Notes: generated by a model from the letters alone, not told the origin. Shown: positions 8,063 through 16,786, numbered from the stretch's first letter. The stretch is DNA of 64,000 nucleotides from an uncultured Flavobacteriaceae bacterium (GCA_947501845.1 CANMXP010000005.1:124001-188000), one strand, 5' to 3'. Translations and numbers: made by a program.

Positions 8063-9895
8063 TTATAAAGGACGCTCGATTCCTAAGGCTTTAATCCTAG
8101 AAGTTAATGTAGTAGGAGGGAGTTGTAATAAAGTAGCTGCACCGTTAGCGCCAGATATTTTCCATTTGGTTTGTTTCAAGGCTTTTAGAATGTTCTCTTT
8201 TTCTAAGGCGATAAGCTCCTTGGAAGTTAAGATTTTTTCTTTAATAGTTTCTTTTGTTGGTTTTGCCGAATTTATATCACTTGGAATAATCGCTTGCCAA
8301 TTTATAATACCATATTGTGAAACAATCACGGCACGTTCTATTAAATTCTGTAGTTCCCTAACATTACCAGGCCAGTTGTAAGAAGTCAGTAATGCTTTAT
8401 CGTTTTCAGATAATTCAACAATGGGTTTATTTAATTTTGTAGAGAATTGAGTAATCATTTCATCAGCAATCAGACAAATATCATTGCCTCTATTTCTAAG
8501 CGCAGGAACTTCAATTGGGAACACATTCAGTCTGTAATAGAGGTCTTCTCTAAATTTACCTTCTTTGGAAAACTCAAAAAGGTTTCTATGTGTGGCTGCA
8601 ATAATTCTAACATCTACTTTAATTGTTTCAGAACTTCCAACAGGATCAAATTCGCCTTCTTGAATAATACGCAATAATTTAGGTTGTAATTCTAATGGCA
8701 TTTCGCCTATTTCATCTAGAAATATAGTGCCTTTATCAGCCAGTAAAAAGCGTCCTTTTCTACTAATAGTAGCACCTGTAAAAGCCCCTTTTTCATGCCC
8801 GAATAATTCACTTTCTATCAAGTTTGCTGGAATGGCCCCGCAATTAATACGAATTAATGGTTTATCATTCCTATTGCTTTCTTTATGTATGGCTCTAGCT
8901 ACTAATTCCTTTCCTGTTCCCGTTTCACCGTTTATTAAAACTGTGGCATCTGTTTTTGCTACTTGCTGAATAAGGTTTAGTGCAGCTTTCATGCTTTTGT
9001 CTTCAGCTATAATGCCATAACTGCTGGTAAGCTCTTGAATTTCTTCGGCTAAATATTGGGTTTGCTTTGTTAATAGACTTATTTTGTCTTCGGCAACCAA
9101 GCGCTCTTCAATATTTCTTAAAATAAGGGTGTAAAAGGTTTTGGTGTTGGTACCATATTTACTTATGGTCCCTTCGTTTAGGGTTTCGGTATCGTTAGAC
9201 CCTATAACTTTTACAATGTTTGGTAGGTAATTGTTTATTGACTTTTTGTCGTCTTCCGCTTTAACAATCGATTCTATTAAATAAGCACTGTCCTCATCAA
9301 AGAAAAACAAGACATTACGCTGTAGGGTGTCATCATTTTCTAATAGAGTATTTGCGGAGGGGTTAGTGAGTACAATTCTAAAATCGTCGCTAAACATAAT
9401 AATGGCATCCATAGCACCATCAATAAGCCCCTTCATTTTACTATTTGCTATCTCAATGTCTTGTTTAGACGAAGCTAAACGCTCTTGTATGGTGTCTAAT
9501 TCGCGATGACGTTTTATCATGACCGATAAGATACCTTGTGCAAAACCGCTGTCTTTTTTAATTAAATTTAGAAAGTGTTCCCGTTCAATTTTTAAAACTT
9601 TAGTACTTTCTATAGCCGTAACAGAAGCCGAGCGTGTTTCATTATCTATCAGGGCATATTCACCAAAGCAGTCTCCAATGCTTAAGGTATCGTAAATATG
9701 GCCTTTATCATGAACTTTTACAGAACCTTTTAAAACTGCATACATGGAATTTCCTACCGTGTCTTTTTTAAAAATGATTTCATTTTTTATATAGGCTTCT
9801 TCGGTAATATGCTCACATAAGTGTTTAAGCGATTCTTGAGAAACTTCAGAGAAAAAAGAAATTTCGGATAAAAAATTTATAAGGGTTTTAGCCAC
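8063..9895 (-). CDS. Sigma-54-dependent transcriptional activator with cyclic-nucleotide-binding and PAS domains
   Basis: A 610-residue enhancer-binding protein. Order seen: cNMP-binding domain (about 1-130) with a well-kept phosphate-binding cassette (FGEYALIDNETRSASV, Glu and Arg present), a PAS-like region (about 150-265), a coiled linker, AAA+ domain with Walker A GETGTGKE near 321-328, the sigma-54 contact loop GAFTGA near 370, FLDEIGEMP and the R finger region, and a Fis-type HTH at 575-610. The start codon is GTG; no in-frame ATG precedes the domain. Its probable target is osmC, through the site at 7947-7980 and the promoter at 7875-7890. A cyclase gene lies about 4 kb beyond nifJ, so a cAMP input is plausible but unproven. 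Confidence 0.93.
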   Translation of the reverse strand: MAKTLINFLSEISFFSEVSQESLKHLCEHITEEAYIKNEIIFKKDTVGNSMYAVLKGSVKVHDKGHIYDTLSIGDCFGEYALIDNETRSASVTAIESTKVLKIEREHFLNLIKKDSGFAQGILSVMIKRHRELDTIQERLASSKQDIEIANSKMKGLIDGAMDAIIMFSDDFRIVLTNPSANTLLENDDTLQRNVLFFFDEDSAYLIESIVKAEDDKKSINNYLPNIVKVIGSNDTETLNEGTISKYGTNTKTFYTLILRNIEERLVAEDKISLLTKQTQYLAEEIQELTSSYGIIAEDKSMKAALNLIQQVAKTDATVLINGETGTGKELVARAIHKESNRNDKPLIRINCGAIPANLIESELFGHEKGAFTGATISRKGRFLLADKGTIFLDEIGEMPLELQPKLLRIIQEGEFDPVGSSETIKVDVRIIAATHRNLFEFSKEGKFREDLYYRLNVFPIEVPALRNRGNDICLIADEMITQFSTKLNKPIVELSENDKALLTSYNWPGNVRELQNLIERAVIVSQYGIINWQAIIPSDINSAKPTKETIKEKILTSKELIALEKENILKALKQTKWKISGANGAATLLQLPPTTLTSRIKALGIERPL

Positions 9896-10083
9896 TTTTA
9901 CTAATGTATGGTTAGATAATGATTGTTAAAGATAAAGATATTAATAATTATAATAGTTTTATAACTCAGCGTTTTAAAACCTTATTTATTAAAGTAAACG
10001 TGTTTTAATAGAATAATTTTTTAAAAATGTAACATTTTGATAAATACTGCGTCAGATAAGTATCAATCAAAACAAAAATCATC

Positions 10084-10425
10084 ATGATGAGACAAGATAA
10101 TCAACTTTTAGTCATCACACATTTAAGCCAATTAATATTTTTGGTTACAGGGTTTGGCGGTTTGTTGCTGCCCTTAGTGTTATGGCTCACGCAAAAAGAA
10201 AAAGTGTATCAAATGGATGCACACGGTAAAAATATTATAAACTTCCAGTTAAGTTTAATCATTTATTGTCTACTATGCATCCCTTTAATATTGTTATTTG
10301 GCTTAGGTTTATTAGGTTTTATAATACTAGGAATTGCATCTATAATCTTTCCAGTTATTAATGCTGTTAAGGCAAGTCATGGGGAAGTACCCGTATACCC
10401 TTTCTCCTTTAATTTTGTGAATTAA
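10084..10425 (+). CDS. DUF4870 membrane protein
   Basis: A 113-residue protein of the DUF4870 (Tic20-like) family, role unknown. It has an N-terminal segment MRQDNQLLVITHLSQLI, a first membrane helix, the family's DAHGKNIINFQLS stretch between helices, and two closely spaced C-terminal helices. The size is normal for the family. It is divergent from the sigma-54 activator and followed by two hairpin terminators, so it is probably a single-gene transcript. Confidence 0.85.
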   Translation: MMRQDNQLLVITHLSQLIFLVTGFGGLLLPLVLWLTQKEKVYQMDAHGKNIINFQLSLIIYCLLCIPLILLFGLGLLGFIILGIASIIFPVINAVKASHGEVPVYPFSFNFVN

Positions 10426-10522
10426 TATTTAAAAAGTAAGCAAAAAAGAGTAATAATACGTAGTTAAAAATATTCTTTATCTCTAGATTTTATTAGTTAG
10501 TTAGGTTAAATTGAGATAAATA

Positions 10523-10552
10523 AAACGTTCACTATTTGGTGGGCGTTTTTTC
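10523..10552 (+). terminator. Terminator after the DUF4870 gene
   Basis: AACGTTCAC pairs with GTGGGCGTT (two G-U pairs) around a short loop and runs into six T bases. It lies about 100 bp after the DUF4870 stop and reads correctly for plus-strand transcription. Confidence 0.7.
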
Positions 10553-10639
10553 ATTCTAGGGTGGTAAGCATAAGCAGGGCCTGTTGATGTGAATGCGAAA
10601 ATTTTATTAATTGAAGGTTTAAAATTTAAAATAAACAAA

Positions 10640-10676
10640 AAAGACTCACATCGATTAAATTTTGATGTGAGTCTTT
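10640..10676. terminator. Bidirectional terminator downstream of dnaN
   Basis: A perfect 13-bp stem (AAAGACTCACATC with GATGTGAGTCTTT) has A/T runs on both sides. It lies 40 bp beyond the dnaN stop on the minus strand and probably ends the gldF-gldG-dnaN transcript. It may also serve the plus strand. Confidence 0.8.
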
Positions 10677-10715
10677 ATGTTTTTATCGCAAGATTCCTGT
10701 CTTTGCAGGAATGTA

Positions 10716-11834
10716 TTAACTATTCAGCATTACAGGCATTACAAGCATAGTAACTTGTTCGCCTTCATCAAGCCCATCAATAGGGGTTAAAATACCAGCT
10801 CTGTTGGGCATGCTCATTTCTAATTGGACTTCGTTAGATCCTAGATTATTAAGCATCTCTGTTAAGAAACGAGAATTAAAACCTATTTGCATATCGTCAC
10901 CTTGATAGTCGCAAGTTAAGCGCTCTTCGGCTTTGTTGCTATAATCTATATCTTCTGCCGAAATGTTAAGCTCTGCACCGGCAATTTTTAAACGTATTTG
11001 GTGCGTTGTCTTATTCGAAAAGATACTCACACGTCTCACAGAGTTTAAAAACTGTGTTCTGTCAATAACTAATTTATTAGGGTTTTCTTTAGGGATAACC
11101 GCTTCATAATTAGGGTATTTTCCATCGATTAAGCGACAGATTAATACAGAATTTTCAAATGTGAATTTTGCATTCGATTCGTTATACTCGATAGTCACAT
11201 CATCTTCACTGGCAGCCAAAATACCTTTTAAAAGATTTAAAGGTTTTTTAGGCATAATGAATTCTGCGACTTGGTTGGCTTTAATATCTTCTCGCGTATA
11301 TTTTACTAATTTATGAGCATCAGTAGCCACAAAAGTCAGCCCTTCCGTTGAGAATTGAAAAAATACACCACTCATAACAGGGCGCAAATCATCATTTCCA
11401 GCAGCAAAAATAGTTTTACTAATGGCTGTAGCTAATACATCACCAGTAACCACTGTTTTGCTAGGGTCTTCAAGTTCTACTGCTTTTGGGAATTCGTTGC
11501 CATCAGCATAAGCCAAAGCATATTTACCATGGTTGGAGCTGATTTCAACAGTGTTATTATCTTCAACAACAAAAGTGAGCGGTTGCTCAGGAAATGTTTT
11601 TAAAGTATCTAATAATAAACGAGCAGGAATAGCAACACTGCCTTTACTATCACTTTCAACATCTAGAGACGATGCCATAGTAGTTTCTAAATCACTTGCA
11701 GAAACAGTCAATTTAGTATGATCTAATTCAAATAAAAAATTATCTAAGATAGGTAGGGTGTTAGAGCTATTAATGACGCCTCCTAAAACTTGCAATTGTT
11801 TTAACAGATATGTACTGGATACTATAAATTTCAT
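10716..11834 (-). CDS. dnaN: DNA polymerase III beta subunit (sliding clamp)
   Basis: A 372-residue ring-forming processivity factor that tethers the replicative polymerase to DNA. The sequence begins MKFIVSSTYLLKQL, carries FVATDAHKLVKY in the middle domain and ends with the conserved MPVMLNS tail (related to MPMR/MPVR ends). Length is standard for the three-domain clamp. The ATG at 11834 follows a Bacteroidota -7 box, so it can be expressed apart from gldG, whose stop is 85 bp upstream. Confidence 0.97.
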   Translation of the reverse strand: MKFIVSSTYLLKQLQVLGGVINSSNTLPILDNFLFELDHTKLTVSASDLETTMASSLDVESDSKGSVAIPARLLLDTLKTFPEQPLTFVVEDNNTVEISSNHGKYALAYADGNEFPKAVELEDPSKTVVTGDVLATAISKTIFAAGNDDLRPVMSGVFFQFSTEGLTFVATDAHKLVKYTREDIKANQVAEFIMPKKPLNLLKGILAASEDDVTIEYNESNAKFTFENSVLICRLIDGKYPNYEAVIPKENPNKLVIDRTQFLNSVRRVSIFSNKTTHQIRLKIAGAELNISAEDIDYSNKAEERLTCDYQGDDMQIGFNSRFLTEMLNNLGSNEVQLEMSMPNRAGILTPIDGLDEGEQVTMLVMPVMLNS

Positions 11835-11872
11835 GTATTTATACTAGGGTTTATATTTTAATAAGCTACCTA

Positions 11873-11880
11873 CAAATATA
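11873..11880 (-). promoter_or_regulatory. Bacteroidota -7 promoter box of dnaN
   Basis: On the minus strand the sequence is TATATTTG, an exact match to TAnnTTTG, about 39 bp ahead of the dnaN ATG. I do not see a clear -33 TTG at the usual distance, so the match is partial. Confidence 0.45.
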
Positions 11881-11919
11881 TTCGATATGTACAAGAATTC
11901 GAAAGAAACTTATTAACAT

Positions 11920-13587
11920 TTATGAAGTATATTTTTTCTTTCTTATGTAATTAAAACCTAAACCAAAAAGCACCAACAATACCATTGGTAATGCGATGTT
12001 TATAAGCTGCCACTTCGTTTTTTGTGCTGCTATTTTTTGTTGATCAAGAAAAGCCATGGCAATTTCTTTAGATCGAATGTTTATAAGTCCATCGTCATCT
12101 AATAAATAATTAACGGCATTCAGCAAAAATTCTTTATTCCCATAAGTTTTTCCTGTCCAACGATCAAAACCTAATTCTTGCGGACTATTTTTTAGGACAT
12201 CATTTTTAATAACATCACCGTCGGCAATAACGATCATTTTGGTTGGAATACTTTTATTTTTTTCTTCGGAAAGTAGAAAAGGCTTTATACGATTGTTAAA
12301 TACCGAGGTAAATTCACCCTCTAATAAAACTGCTAGTGTTTGATTGCCTTTATTAAAGAGTGCTGGTTCTGGTTCTTGGGTTACCAAATCCAAGCTTACT
12401 TCTCTTGGGGTTCCTTCTAGTTTTGTTAAAGGAGCTGTTTCCAAAAGAATTGTTTTATTGATACTATTTTTAAGTGTATCGATTTGGTTTGCAAAATCGA
12501 ATTTTACCAGGTTTAAGTTGTTGACAATGGGGTGCTTATTGTTAGAAGATGCCAATGGCGAATATGGCCATCTTAGTGGCTGAAATTGCGACTCACTACC
12601 TTCTCCGATAGCCAGAGTAATAGGAGCGGAGTAGAGTGTGCTTATCATAACTGGATTGACACGTACTCCGTATTTAAAAAAGAAGTCGGTCAAATTTAAA
12701 TCTCTGGTTACAGCAAAGTTTTTGCCTGTGTCATTGTACAAGCTATCTTTTTCGATGGCTACAGCATCAATAAGCCATAAACTTTTGCCACCATTCATAG
12801 TAAATTGGTCCAAGACCAGTTTCTCTTCTTCAGTAAATGTCTCTGTAGGTTTTGCAGAAATTATTAAATCGTATGTCTTAATGTCCTTAAGAGTCTTTTG
12901 AGGGTTATTGGCAACGCTATCTAAGGTAAAAGGCGCAATGAAATAGTATTCTCCAAGCTTCTTTGCAAAGTCTGCAATGTATTTATCTTCTAATTGATTG
13001 TTGCCCTTTAAAACAGCAATTTTTCTACGTTTAGGTTTGATTAATTTGCTAAATCCATCTGAAAACGCATATTCCAAATGCTGTACCGAGTTGGTAACCA
13101 GTTCCTGTTGCGTAGCTCCTATTTTGTTTTTAATTAAAGGAATAATAACGGTTTGATCATTATAACTGGCTAAAGCCCACGGAAAGATAATAGCTTGTGT
13201 TGCCTTTCCGTTTTCTTGTACGCTCAATTGCATGGGGGTTAACCCGCGTTGTGTGAGTTGTTTTATGTTTCGTTCTCGCGTAGATTCGTCTTCAAGCGGA
13301 TTAATAAAGTTGAAAATAATGTTACTGTTTTTTGCCGAAAACTCTTCAAGTAATTGCTTGGTTTCTTTTTGAAGGCGCCTGAATTCCGAAGGAAAGTCAT
13401 CACCGCTTAAAAAGATATCTACTATAATAGGAGAAGGTACATCTTTTATTATGTTTACTGCAGATTCACTTAGTGTATAGCGTTTATCTGTGGTTAAATC
13501 GATGCGTTTAAAAACTTTGCTGCCCAAAAAATTAATTGCAAAAATGGCAACTAAAAGTATGGTTATATGTTTAATGTTTTTATTCAA
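11920..13587 (-). CDS. gldG: GldG, gliding motility ABC transporter accessory/substrate-binding subunit
   Basis: A 555-residue membrane-anchored protein of the GldG family. It works with permease GldF and ATPase GldA in an ABC system needed for flavobacterial gliding and linked to T9SS function. It has an N-terminal membrane helix (about 8-24), a long extracytoplasmic part of the ABC-transport-auxiliary (IftA-like) type, and a C-terminal helix (about 527-548) followed by KKKY. The start is TTG at 13587, overlapping the stop of the upstream small gene by 8 bp; no ATG is available before the first helix. gldA is not in the window. Confidence 0.93.
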   Translation of the reverse strand: MNKNIKHITILLVAIFAINFLGSKVFKRIDLTTDKRYTLSESAVNIIKDVPSPIIVDIFLSGDDFPSEFRRLQKETKQLLEEFSAKNSNIIFNFINPLEDESTRERNIKQLTQRGLTPMQLSVQENGKATQAIIFPWALASYNDQTVIIPLIKNKIGATQQELVTNSVQHLEYAFSDGFSKLIKPKRRKIAVLKGNNQLEDKYIADFAKKLGEYYFIAPFTLDSVANNPQKTLKDIKTYDLIISAKPTETFTEEEKLVLDQFTMNGGKSLWLIDAVAIEKDSLYNDTGKNFAVTRDLNLTDFFFKYGVRVNPVMISTLYSAPITLAIGEGSESQFQPLRWPYSPLASSNNKHPIVNNLNLVKFDFANQIDTLKNSINKTILLETAPLTKLEGTPREVSLDLVTQEPEPALFNKGNQTLAVLLEGEFTSVFNNRIKPFLLSEEKNKSIPTKMIVIADGDVIKNDVLKNSPQELGFDRWTGKTYGNKEFLLNAVNYLLDDDGLINIRSKEIAMAFLDQQKIAAQKTKWQLINIALPMVLLVLFGLGFNYIRKKKYTS

Positions 13588-14065
13588 AGGCTTTCTCTAA
13601 TTGATATTGTTTTACACTTTCAACCGTGTTGTTATTGAATGTAAATTCAATACACTCTTGCATATTGTTAAAAGCACCAGGTTTAAATCCTAGGTTGTAA
13701 TTCCATTTTTCAGGAGAATTAGCTTTAATACTATCGTCCCAACCGTACCACTCACTTTTGCCCAAGGCCGTTTCTATATCTTTTTTACTTTTGCTAAGAA
13801 ACAAATTTTTATCAAGTATCTCTTTGCTCATTTCATAACGTAGTGCTGGTTTGTCTTTCCAAGCTTCAGCATCAAAATGCTTTTGGTGGTGGTAACTGCT
13901 AAAAATGTTTAGTACAGGGTAGAACACATAAAAATAAACCACAGGGGTTAAGACCAAACTTATTAATATACTCACCCATTTACGTTTGTCTATCGTGTTT
14001 GCAAATAACCAAACCAATACAAAAACAAGTATTAAAAAGACAACGGATAAAGGTGTTAAAATCAT
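13580..14065 (-). CDS. Uncharacterised two-helix membrane protein between gldF and gldG
   Basis: A 161-residue protein with two adjacent hydrophobic segments (about 5-22 and 31-54) followed by a soluble domain containing AWKDKPALRYEMS and GKSEWYGWDDS. I do not recognise a named family. It overlaps gldF by 4 bp (ATGA) and gldG by 8 bp, so it is almost certainly co-translated with them. The placement suggests a link to the GldFG transporter, but that rests on context only. Confidence 0.85.
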   Translation of the reverse strand: MILTPLSVVFLILVFVLVWLFANTIDKRKWVSILISLVLTPVVYFYVFYPVLNIFSSYHHQKHFDAEAWKDKPALRYEMSKEILDKNLFLSKSKKDIETALGKSEWYGWDDSIKANSPEKWNYNLGFKPGAFNNMQECIEFTFNNNTVESVKQYQLEKAFE

Positions 14066-14781
14066 TTCTTCTCCCTATTGATATTTACTTTGGTTAACAT
14101 TAAAAATAAAATAGTAACACTTAAAAAGTATATTATATCGCGTGTGTCAAGTACACCGCGACTCATACTTTTATAATGCACGCTCATGCCTAATTGTTCT
14201 ATAAAATTACTAGAAGCGAAATCGGCAATACCTTCAAATCCTATATAAAATAGAAAGCAGATAAAAACGGCTGTGATAAACGATACAATTTGATTATCTG
14301 TGATGGAAGATGCATAAACTCCAATAGCTGTATAGGCTGCGATTAAAAATAATAGTCCGAAATAAGAACCGAGTGTACTGCCCATATCTAAGTTGCCAGT
14401 AGGACTCCCTAATTGGTAAATGGTATAAACATAAAGTAAGGTTGGTAAAAGCGCGATTAAAATTAAACTAAAAGCGCCGAAATATTTTCCTAAAATAATG
14501 TTTATGTACGATATGGGTTTTGTAAGCAAAAGCTCGAGAGTTCCCTGTTTTTTCTCATCAGAAAAGCTACGCATGGTAACAGCTGGAATTAAGAAGATTA
14601 AAATCCAGGGTGCTAATAAAAAGAAAGCCGATAAATCTGCAAAGCCATAATCTAAAACATTAAATTCACCTTTAAATAGCCATAAGAACAAACCATTTAG
14701 GACTAAAAAAATAGCGATGACCAAATAGCCAATAGGTGATGCGAAAAAGGTGTTTATTTCTTTCTTAAGTATTGCTAGCAT
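14062..14781 (-). CDS. gldF: GldF, gliding motility ABC transporter permease
   Basis: A 239-residue ABC-2 type permease with six predicted membrane helices. It has the family's opening (KKEINTFFASPIGYLVIAIF) and the conserved cytoplasmic loop FSDEKKQGTLELLLTKPIS. It is the membrane subunit of the Gld ABC system. It heads the minus-strand run gldF, small membrane protein, gldG, dnaN. Confidence 0.94.
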   Translation of the reverse strand: MLAILKKEINTFFASPIGYLVIAIFLVLNGLFLWLFKGEFNVLDYGFADLSAFFLLAPWILIFLIPAVTMRSFSDEKKQGTLELLLTKPISYINIILGKYFGAFSLILIALLPTLLYVYTIYQLGSPTGNLDMGSTLGSYFGLLFLIAAYTAIGVYASSITDNQIVSFITAVFICFLFYIGFEGIADFASSNFIEQLGMSVHYKSMSRGVLDTRDIIYFLSVTILFLMLTKVNINREKK

Positions 14782-14880
14782 TTATTTTATTTTGAACGTC
14801 AGGTCTCGTAATCTTTTTGACTGCCATTTAAGATAGTACAAAGTGACGCGCTAATCTAAATAATTTTATTTTCTATTTGA

Positions 14881-14923
14881 AGGATCGCCAAAACAAATTT
14901 ATCAATTTGTCTCACAATGACGG
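14881..14923. repeat. Possible degenerate dispersed palindromic repeat
   Basis: This intergenic stretch, read on the minus strand, begins CCGTCATTGTGAG and ends GGCGATCC, with an internal hairpin (ACAAATT / AATTTGT). The ends resemble a dispersed repeat common in bacterial genomes (CGTCATTGCGAG...GGCAATCC). Only one copy is visible here, so the call depends on recalled similarity. Confidence 0.35.
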
Positions 14924-14942
14924 TTTATCTATCATTAAAATT

Positions 14943-15488
14943 TTAGAATGCGTTTAATATAGTTTCAAAACTTTCAACTTTAATTGCCCCTTTTGTTGGG
15001 ATCATATTTTGCCAAACCCAGTTATAGTGCTCGATAACTTTTACTGCGCTTAGGTGTGGTCTGCTTCCCGTTGTGTGGCCATCTTTAACAACTGTAATGT
15101 TATAATCTTTCGCTAACGCAGATTGTATGGTAGCTTCTACGCAGAAATCGGTTGCACAACCCGTAATATACAATTCGGTAATGTTATGAACGTCTAATTC
15201 AAGTTTAAGGTTTGAATTGTAAAATACGTCGTTTGCGTATTTACTAATTAATACATCATCTTTATAAACGTTTAATTCTGACAATATTTCCCATGCCTCA
15301 GTGTTGGGAACAAAATCATTATCTCTAGTGCCGTCATGCTGAATATGAAAAACGTGATTTCCAGAAGTCCTGAATCTGTCGGCTAACAAATTAATCCTAT
15401 TCACAACCCCTTGTGTATCATATCGGGGAGTTTTTTGAGAAAAAGATCCCTTTTGCATATCGATGACCAGAAGTACTTTTTGCTTCAT
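14943..15488 (-). CDS. Isochorismatase-family cysteine hydrolase
   Basis: A 181-residue member of the isochorismatase/nicotinamidase fold. Catalytic residues visible are the Asp in VIDMQKGSF, a Lys in the middle, and the nucleophile Cys in GCATDFCVEAT. The substrate cannot be read from sequence. I use the ATG at 15488, two codons inside an upstream TTG. It begins 2 bp after the stop of the monooxygenase gene, so the two are probably co-transcribed with the SAM hydrolase gene. Confidence 0.87.
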   Translation of the reverse strand: MKQKVLLVIDMQKGSFSQKTPRYDTQGVVNRINLLADRFRTSGNHVFHIQHDGTRDNDFVPNTEAWEILSELNVYKDDVLISKYANDVFYNSNLKLELDVHNITELYITGCATDFCVEATIQSALAKDYNITVVKDGHTTGSRPHLSAVKVIEHYNWVWQNMIPTKGAIKVESFETILNAF

Positions 15489-15490
15489 AA

Positions 15491-15787
15491 TCAATTTAAG
15501 GTCTCTAATTTATCAACACTCCAAGCCATTGGAGGGATATTAAATAATGGTTTGGTTTTTGCCCAAACGTTTTTAAAGATATCAGATTGTCTATAATTTT
15601 CTAAGTCATTTTCGGTTTCCCAATAACTATAGGTGAAAAATATAGTTGGGTCGTTTTTATCTCTGTAAAGTTCTAAAAACTGACAACCTTCAAAACCTCT
15701 AATTTTTTCTTTATTAGCTTCAAAGTTAGCAAGGAAAACTTCAATGTTCTGTTCGAAAAACCCCATTTTTACAATTCTAACAAACAT
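15491..15787 (-). CDS. Antibiotic biosynthesis monooxygenase (ABM)-fold protein
   Basis: A 98-residue ferredoxin-like-fold protein. It has the typical opening (FVRIVKMGF), the central FEGCQFLELYRDKNDPTIFFTYSYWE and the motif YRQSDIFKNVW. Relatives include small quinol monooxygenases and heme-degrading enzymes, and many have no known substrate. The SAM hydrolase stop is 2 bp upstream and the isochorismatase start is 2 bp downstream, so the three genes form a tight operon. Confidence 0.82.
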   Translation of the reverse strand: MFVRIVKMGFFEQNIEVFLANFEANKEKIRGFEGCQFLELYRDKNDPTIFFTYSYWETENDLENYRQSDIFKNVWAKTKPLFNIPPMAWSVDKLETLN

Positions 15788-15789
15788 AA

Positions 15790-16626
15790 TTATGTTTTTA
15801 TAAAGTTAACACTAATAGCATCCATTAAGCCAAGTCCCATAAGTGTCGATGCACTGCCAACAGTGCCACTGTTGCTTTTGTAAACAGCAATTTCTAAAAA
15901 ATCTCCAGAATTAAAAACCACCAAGCCTCTGCCTTCATCATTGCGTTTGCTTTCTTCTATTTCAAAATTTACAAAATCACTGTATTTCTTGTAAATGGTC
16001 TTAAATTTGTTATTTCTTGCCGAGATTTCAAAAGCACGTCCTTTTTGTATGGTTTCAAAAAAGCTTCTTTTAATATTAGTAATTACATTACCGTAGTTGT
16101 CAATGTAAATAACACTACCTATAATTTGTGTTTTATCGTCATTCACATAAGGCACAATATTCTTAATAGGTTTTATTTCATGAATCGTTTTTCCTATAAC
16201 TTCTAAAGTACCGCCACGGGCAATATGGCATGCTGCTTTTACAAATACATCTAAAACAGGAAAACTGGTTTGTATTTTATCGTGAATATTAATTTCTACA
16301 ATTTTTTCGGGTGCAATTTCGGTGCAAATCATACTCATAATACCGTTATTGGCGCAGATGAAAAAGTGATCATCAAGTTTAACGGCTATATGTTTGTTTT
16401 CTGGGTTTATCTCAGAATCAATTCCAATAATATGTATCGTGCCTTTAGGAAAACTACTGTAGGCATTTTTAATGATGTAGGCCGCTTCAGGAATACTAAA
16501 AGGCGAGATTGAATGAGAGATATCAACAATTTTAACATCATGAAGTTCGCTATAAATGGCCCCTTTTGTCGCGCCAGCAAAGTGATCTTTTTCACCAAAA
16601 TCGGTAGTTAATGTAATTATCGCCAT
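15790..16626 (-). CDS. S-adenosyl-L-methionine hydrolase (SAM hydroxide adenosyltransferase, DUF62)
   Basis: A 278-residue member of the DUF62 family, which splits SAM to adenosine and methionine using water; halogenating relatives make halo-deoxyadenosine. Evidence is the N-terminal ITLTTDFGEKDHFAGATKG, HIIGIDSEINPENKHIAV, FICANNGIMSM and the C-terminal beta-barrel domain (YIDNYGNVITNI). I chose the ATG at 16626 rather than the TTG at 16632. Expression is likely driven by the promoter at 16665-16693, and the gene diverges from phoH. Confidence 0.9.
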   Translation of the reverse strand: MAIITLTTDFGEKDHFAGATKGAIYSELHDVKIVDISHSISPFSIPEAAYIIKNAYSSFPKGTIHIIGIDSEINPENKHIAVKLDDHFFICANNGIMSMICTEIAPEKIVEINIHDKIQTSFPVLDVFVKAACHIARGGTLEVIGKTIHEIKPIKNIVPYVNDDKTQIIGSVIYIDNYGNVITNIKRSFFETIQKGRAFEISARNNKFKTIYKKYSDFVNFEIEESKRNDEGRGLVVFNSGDFLEIAVYKSNSGTVGSASTLMGLGLMDAISVNFIKT

Positions 16627-16664
16627 TGGCAAAATTGTTGATATGTTTTTAGGGTTTGGTCACT

Positions 16665-16693
16665 CAAATTTATGTATTTTTGAGTTTTAACAA
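16665..16693 (-). promoter_or_regulatory. Flavobacterial promoter of the SAM hydrolase operon
   Basis: On the minus strand: TTG, then 18 bases, then TAAATTTG. This fits the flavobacterial pattern TTG-N17-23-TAnnTTTG exactly and lies 39 bp ahead of the ATG at 16626. A second, plus-strand match (TTG 16656-16658, TATTTTTG 16675-16682, spacing 16) overlaps it and could serve phoH. Confidence 0.7.
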
Positions 16694-16786
16694 AACTAAT
16701 GAAATCATTTCATCGATTAAATATTATATCGATTAAATATTATTTTGATTTAAATCGGATGAAATACAAAAATTAAATTCACGCCT

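Noticed and set aside
8025-8381. Plus-strand frame opposite the end of the sigma-54 activator
   Set aside because: It is antisense to the Fis-type HTH region and has no recognisable domain.
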